Positions 60,757 through 64,000 of a stretch of DNA of 64,000 bases are shown one piece after another. Below the pieces are notes generated by a model that was given only the letters and a program-made list of their open reading frames with translations, did no database searches and was not told where the DNA came from. The position numbers and the translations under genes were made by a program. Location of the stretch: NCBI GenBank assembly GCA_030847615.1, contig JAUMIR010000004.1, forward strand, positions 187,118,501-187,182,500, written 5' to 3'. The DNA is from Gambelia wislizenii (taxonomy: Eukaryota; Chordata; Lepidosauria; Squamata; Crotaphytidae). Positions within the stretch are counted from its first letter, which is position 1. Each line of letters begins with the position of its first letter.

Positions 60757-62385
60757 GTGCTCATCCCCAGAAGGTCAAGGAGGGTTAGAAAGGCTCCTGA
60801 CAGGTTTGTTGTTCAGGAAGCCAGGCTATGCAATGTCATGGCAGAGGAGCCTGCGAGTTTTCAGGATCCCCTAAAACTTCCCCAGGAAGAGCAGGAGAAG
60901 TGGAACACAGCCATGGATTCTGTGTTCGAGTTGCTAGCTGAGAGGAAAGTGTTCTGGGTAAATGAGAGGCCCAAAGACCAAAAGGTTGTTGGTTGCAGGT
61001 GGGTGTACAATTTTAAGGACATGCCTGATGGGACACAAAAATGCAAGGCACACTTAGTTACGAAAGGCTTTTTGCGGGAACACTACACCAATTTTGACAA
61101 AACCTTTTCACCCACAGCAAAGCCAGAAAGTCTTTGGTTAGTGTTAGCTGTAGCAGCGAAGAGGCAGATGGTTGTGCAACACTTTGACTTTGAAACAGCA
61201 TACCTGAATGCTGGTCTTGAAGAGACAGTGTTCATGGAACAGGCCCCAGGGTATGACAGTGCAGGGGAGAGCAAGGTGTACTTCTTACACAAAGCACTCT
61301 ACATCTTGAAACAAAGCACACGTTGCTGGAACAAGTGCATACACCAAGTTTTGGTGTCACTAGGTTACACAAGGAGTGTCGCAGATGCCTGTGTGTACAC
61401 CAAGGTGGCAGGTGATAGTGCTGTCATGCTAATTATCTATGTGGATAACCTTTGTGTGGCAGCAAAGAGTGCCAGTGATGTCAAGAAAGTGCAGGTGGAG
61501 TTAGAAAGCTGGTTCAAGTTAAAGGACTTAGGTAGTCTGAGATGTTATCTAGGAGTAGAGGTAGAAAGAACAGGTCTTGGGGAATTTTTCCTAAGTCAGA
61601 GGAAGAAAATTGACAGTCTTGTGGCCAAGTGTGGGCTTAGTGAAGCAAAAGTGGTCAGGACACCAATGACCACTGATTTTGTGAACTTGGAGGCAAAACA
61701 GGAGTTTGAGAGGCCAGATCTGTACCACTCAGTGGTAGGCAGTCTATTGTTTATTGCAAACAACACAAGGCCTGACATCAGTTTTGCAGTTGGGGTGCTT
61801 AGCAGAAGCATCTCCAAGCCAAGGAGGGTGGATTGGGAAGCCCTGAAAAGGGTAGTTAGATTTCTCAAGGGGACCAGGGACATGAGCTTGAAGTTGACAG
61901 GAAGTCAGGTGACCCTGGAGTGCTATGTGGACAGCTCTTTTGCTGCTGAGACTTCAGACAGGAAGTCAGTGACCAGGTTGGTGGTCAGGTATGCAGAGAA
62001 CCCCATAGTGTGGAGATCAAGGAAACAGAACCGTGTAGCCATTAGTACCACTGAAGCTGAATTTGCAGCCTTGTCTGAGATGTCAAGTGAGGTACAATGG
62101 GTAAGGCAGGTGCTTGCAGACCTTGGGGAACTGTGCCAAATGCCTGTTGAGGTGCACAAGGACCCACAAGCCTGCATAGCTATGGCAGAAGCAGAAAACC
62201 TGAAATGCAGGACAAAGTACATTGTGGTATGCTACCAAAATGTGAGGCAGTTAATACAAGAAAGTGTCTTGTGTCTGAGGTACTGTCCATCTGAGGACAA
62301 TGTTGCAGACCTGCTCACAAAAGCCCTTCCAGCAAGAAGCCATGGTGAGTTGGCAAAGAGGCTGGGTCTGGTCACTAGTATGTAA
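60757..62385 (+). pseudogene. Copia reverse transcriptase-RNase H, 542 codons open, YVDN
   Basis: Open frame with PRRSRRVRKAPDRFV, EEQEKWNTAMDSVFELL, KDQKVVGCRWVYNFK, FDKTFSPTAKPESLWLV and QHFDFETAYLNAGLEETVFM, the copia RT order. The catalytic YVDD reads YVDN (61438-61449; AAC for GAC), so a catalytic Asp is lost. RNase H: ECYVDSSFAAETSDRKS, ISTTEAEFAALSEM, and KYIVVCYQNVRQLI where TKHIDVRYHFVR is usual. The stop is at 62383-62385. Long and open, but probably inactive. Confidence 0.93.
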
Positions 62386-62503
62386 AGTGAAAGGTGTCAA
62401 AAGGGAAGGTCAACTGACAGACGATTTATATCCAACAGTGTATGTTAATGATGTTATGTTGTGATGATAACATGTGACCTGCACAGTAGTTTTTGACCAT
62501 TTT

Positions 62504-62511
62504 GGAGGGGA
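62504..62511 (+). promoter_or_regulatory. Copia polypurine tract
   Basis: GGAGGGGA ends two bases before the 3' LTR and should prime plus-strand synthesis. Confidence 0.75.
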
Positions 62512-62512
62512 T

Positions 62513-63046
62513 TGTCAGGAGTTAGAGATTGAACTCCATTATAAAATGGCCAAACAACTGCAGAATCATGCTGAGCCATAATGGCTGACTGCATGAACTA
62601 CCAAGTCATGCCTAGTCAGGCCACTAGAGGGCAGTGTCCTGTAGATGTATATATGGGAGAGCTAAGAACAGAGCTCACTTCCTCCTCTCTTCTCTTCCTA
62701 TGAATGCTGATGCCTGGTGAAGCAGTGTTAGCTAATTGCCCCCACAAGCCGGGTACTCATTTTACCAACCTACGAAAGGATGGAAGGCTGAGTGAACCTT
62801 GGAGCCCTCTGGAATCAAACTTGCAATGTGGTGGCTTGCAGCACTGGCATTTAACCACTGCACCACCAGGGCTTCCTGGTGTGTGTGTGTGTTGCAGCTG
62901 TTTGACTTTGAAGATAAAAGTGCCTCCTGCTTACCTGGACATCAAACACTCTGTGTGAGTATTCTCGGGAACAAGTTGCTACTGAGTCTGCTGAAATAGT
63001 TTTTTTGGCTTCTGCCAGGGACTGAGTGTCCTGTCATCCCCTGATA
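62513..63046 (+). repeat. Copia 3' LTR (534 bp, with SINE insertion)
   Basis: Same sequence order as the 5' LTR but longer by a SINE at about 62728-62877. Terminal CA changed to TA. Confidence 0.92.
62728..62877 (-). repeat. tRNA-derived SINE, copy 2, inside the copia 3' LTR
   Basis: GTTAGCTAATTGCCCCCAC to CACTGCACCACCAGGGCTTCC is absent at the matching point of the 5' LTR (after CTGGTGAAGCAGT). It matches the SINE at 11788-12003. Confidence 0.85.
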
Positions 63047-63051
63047 TATTA
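63047..63051. repeat. Copia target-site duplication, right copy (TATTA)
   Basis: Identical to 57784-57788. Confidence 0.85.
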
Positions 63052-63254
63052 ATGTCACAGGTCTTGCTAAACACATGCACATGATAGTTGACTAGCCCAG
63101 ACAGACCAAAGGTCTAAGAGCCAAACTTTCCTGTTGACAACAATAGTTAGATAAACAGAGATCTCACTGGAGGAGAGCACTCAAGTGGGACAAAAAGGCA
63201 ACAGCTGTGCCCTGTTGTCTCTCCTTGGCCTCTCATACTCGGTGGTTGATTATA
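63052..63254. other. Intergenic stretch, nothing recognised
   Basis: Short unique-looking sequence. Confidence 0.5.
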
Positions 63255-63700
63255 TCCTGCATTTCTCCTTGGAGGGGACCCAAACTAGCAGCTAGCAGCA
63301 TCTTTAAAATAAATACAAGTTAAAAACAATACAAAATACAAAAGTAAAAATTACATTAAAATACAAAATTTAAAAAGAATTAAACAGTTGATAGGTTAAA
63401 AACATTAATAGTAAAAATACTATTAAATGCATTATAATCTGTATAGAAGACTCATTCACAGTCTTAAAAACCATACCACACAGCCTTACAAGCCTAGCCC
63501 TTTTCAGTTCATAAAAACTCAGCAGTATAAAAATGTTTTCATTTGCTATTGGAAGGAAAGCAATGATGGGGCCATCTTGGCCTCTCTGGGGACGAAGTTC
63601 CAAAGTCTAGGAGCAGCCACTGAGAAAGCCCTCTCCCTTATTCCCACCAAACAAGCCTGAGAAAGTGGTGGAACAGTGAGAAAGGTTTCTCCAGATCAGT
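63255..63700 (-). repeat. LINE-like 3' UTR repeat
   Basis: TTATATCCTGCATTTCTCC, A-rich sequence, then CTGGGGACGAAGTTCCAAAG and GAAAGCCCTCTCCC, the same order as 52940-53340 and 24125-24240. Confidence 0.6.
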
Positions 63701-63744
63701 GGCGGACCTAGTATGTATGACACGTGGTGTGGATTCCCCCCCCC

Positions 63745-63898
63745 CCGAAAATAAAACAGATATTTATTTTAACTAATTTTATTATCATTATTATAAATTG
63801 TATTATTATTATATTTTTATTATTAAAAAATCTATCATTAAAAAACCTACTAAACCATTACATTCCATAACATGTACAACATATATAACATGTAACAT
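63745..63898. repeat. AT-rich low-complexity tract
   Basis: TATTATTATT-type sequence after a C-run at 63728-63737. Confidence 0.75.
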
Positions 63899-64000
63899 CT
63901 CTCTCTCTGGCTTTTCTTTGCAAACGAAGCTTCAGGAAGGACTCGTGCCGCGCTTTCTGCAAGCACACTGATGACTAAAAAGGCCAATCTGAGATAGACA
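63899..64000 (-). repeat. Second copy of the LINE 3' end, cut by window edge
   Basis: ATCTCTCTCTCTGGCTTTTC onward parallels 21389-21490 with few differences. On the minus strand it again reads a terminal SRIGLFSHQC-like motif. It continues past the window. Confidence 0.85.

Larger units (their letters stand above)
57789..63046 (+). mobile_element. Ty1/copia LTR retrotransposon, both LTRs, 5-bp target duplication
   Basis: LTRs at 57789-58190 and 62513-63046 both begin TGTCA; the left ends CA, the right ends TA by one substitution. TATTA at 57784-57788 and 63047-63051 is the target duplication. Between them are gag, protease, integrase, RT and RNase H, the copia order with integrase before RT. 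PBS at 58193-58207, polypurine tract at 62504-62511. Length 5258 bp. Stops and frameshifts in gag-pol and a mutated RT motif make it non-autonomous. Confidence 0.95.

Noticed and set aside
38461..64000. A second host gene downstream of NSUN2
   Set aside because: I looked for multi-exon coding patterns and found only transposon coding sequence; the neighbour expected in other vertebrates is probably further away.

Overview
The window is vertebrate genomic DNA, most likely from a squamate reptile or another non-avian sauropsid. It contains an intron-rich, + strand vertebrate gene embedded in a dense mix of young and old transposable elements: DIRS-type tyrosine-recombinase retrotransposons, CR1 LINEs with the ATTCTATG-type 3' end, a Ty1/copia LTR element, Helitrons, Tigger-like MITEs and tRNA-derived SINEs. 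The lineage is inferred from repeat content and was not tested against a database.

Host gene. Eight exons of NSUN2 (RNA cytosine-5 methyltransferase) lie on the + strand: 1799-1895, 5241-5395, 14265-14357, 19652-19787, 20558-20638, 22481-22619, 25349-25388 and 37998-38394. All internal boundaries are AG/GT, phases match across every junction, and the stop codon is followed 33 bp later by AATAAA. They encode the last 378 residues; the catalytic exons lie upstream of the window. No other host gene was recognised.

Layout. 1-5240: MITE end, a Helitron (2099-3248), a foldback sequence and two Tigger-like MITEs in NSUN2 introns. 5490-10752: near-complete DIRS element A. 11083-12003: two adjacent Helitrons and a SINE. 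14494-15410: MITE with perfect 20-bp inverted ends. 15690-17870: DIRS relic F. 19122-24514: several MITEs, a LINE 3' end, and a composite MITE hosting CR1 and Helitron insertions. 26088-36764: DIRS element B, interrupted in gag by a second complete DIRS element C (27776-32488), all inside the last NSUN2 intron. 38395-40189: 3' UTR and a LINE 3' end. 40190-49563: DIRS element D, interrupted in its RT by a CR1 LINE (44172-47108). 50735-51480: DIRS relic E. 53484-57110: 3'-truncated DIRS element G, a relative of B. 57789-63046: Ty1/copia element with 5-bp target duplication, both LTRs, a half-tRNA-type primer site, and a SINE in its 3' LTR. The right edge begins a second copy of the LINE seen at 21.3-22.0 kb.

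How the parts relate. DIRS gag, RT/RNase H and tyrosine recombinase (YR) ORFs lie between inverted terminal repeats (ITRs), with an internal complementary region (ICR) built from both outer ends. No DIRS or copia copy here looks autonomous: stops, frameshifts and lost catalytic residues are visible. All seven DIRS copies lie in the same sense as NSUN2, and the right terminus of each complete copy carries a splice-donor-like sequence; these are the observations I would follow up first, together with the copia primer site.
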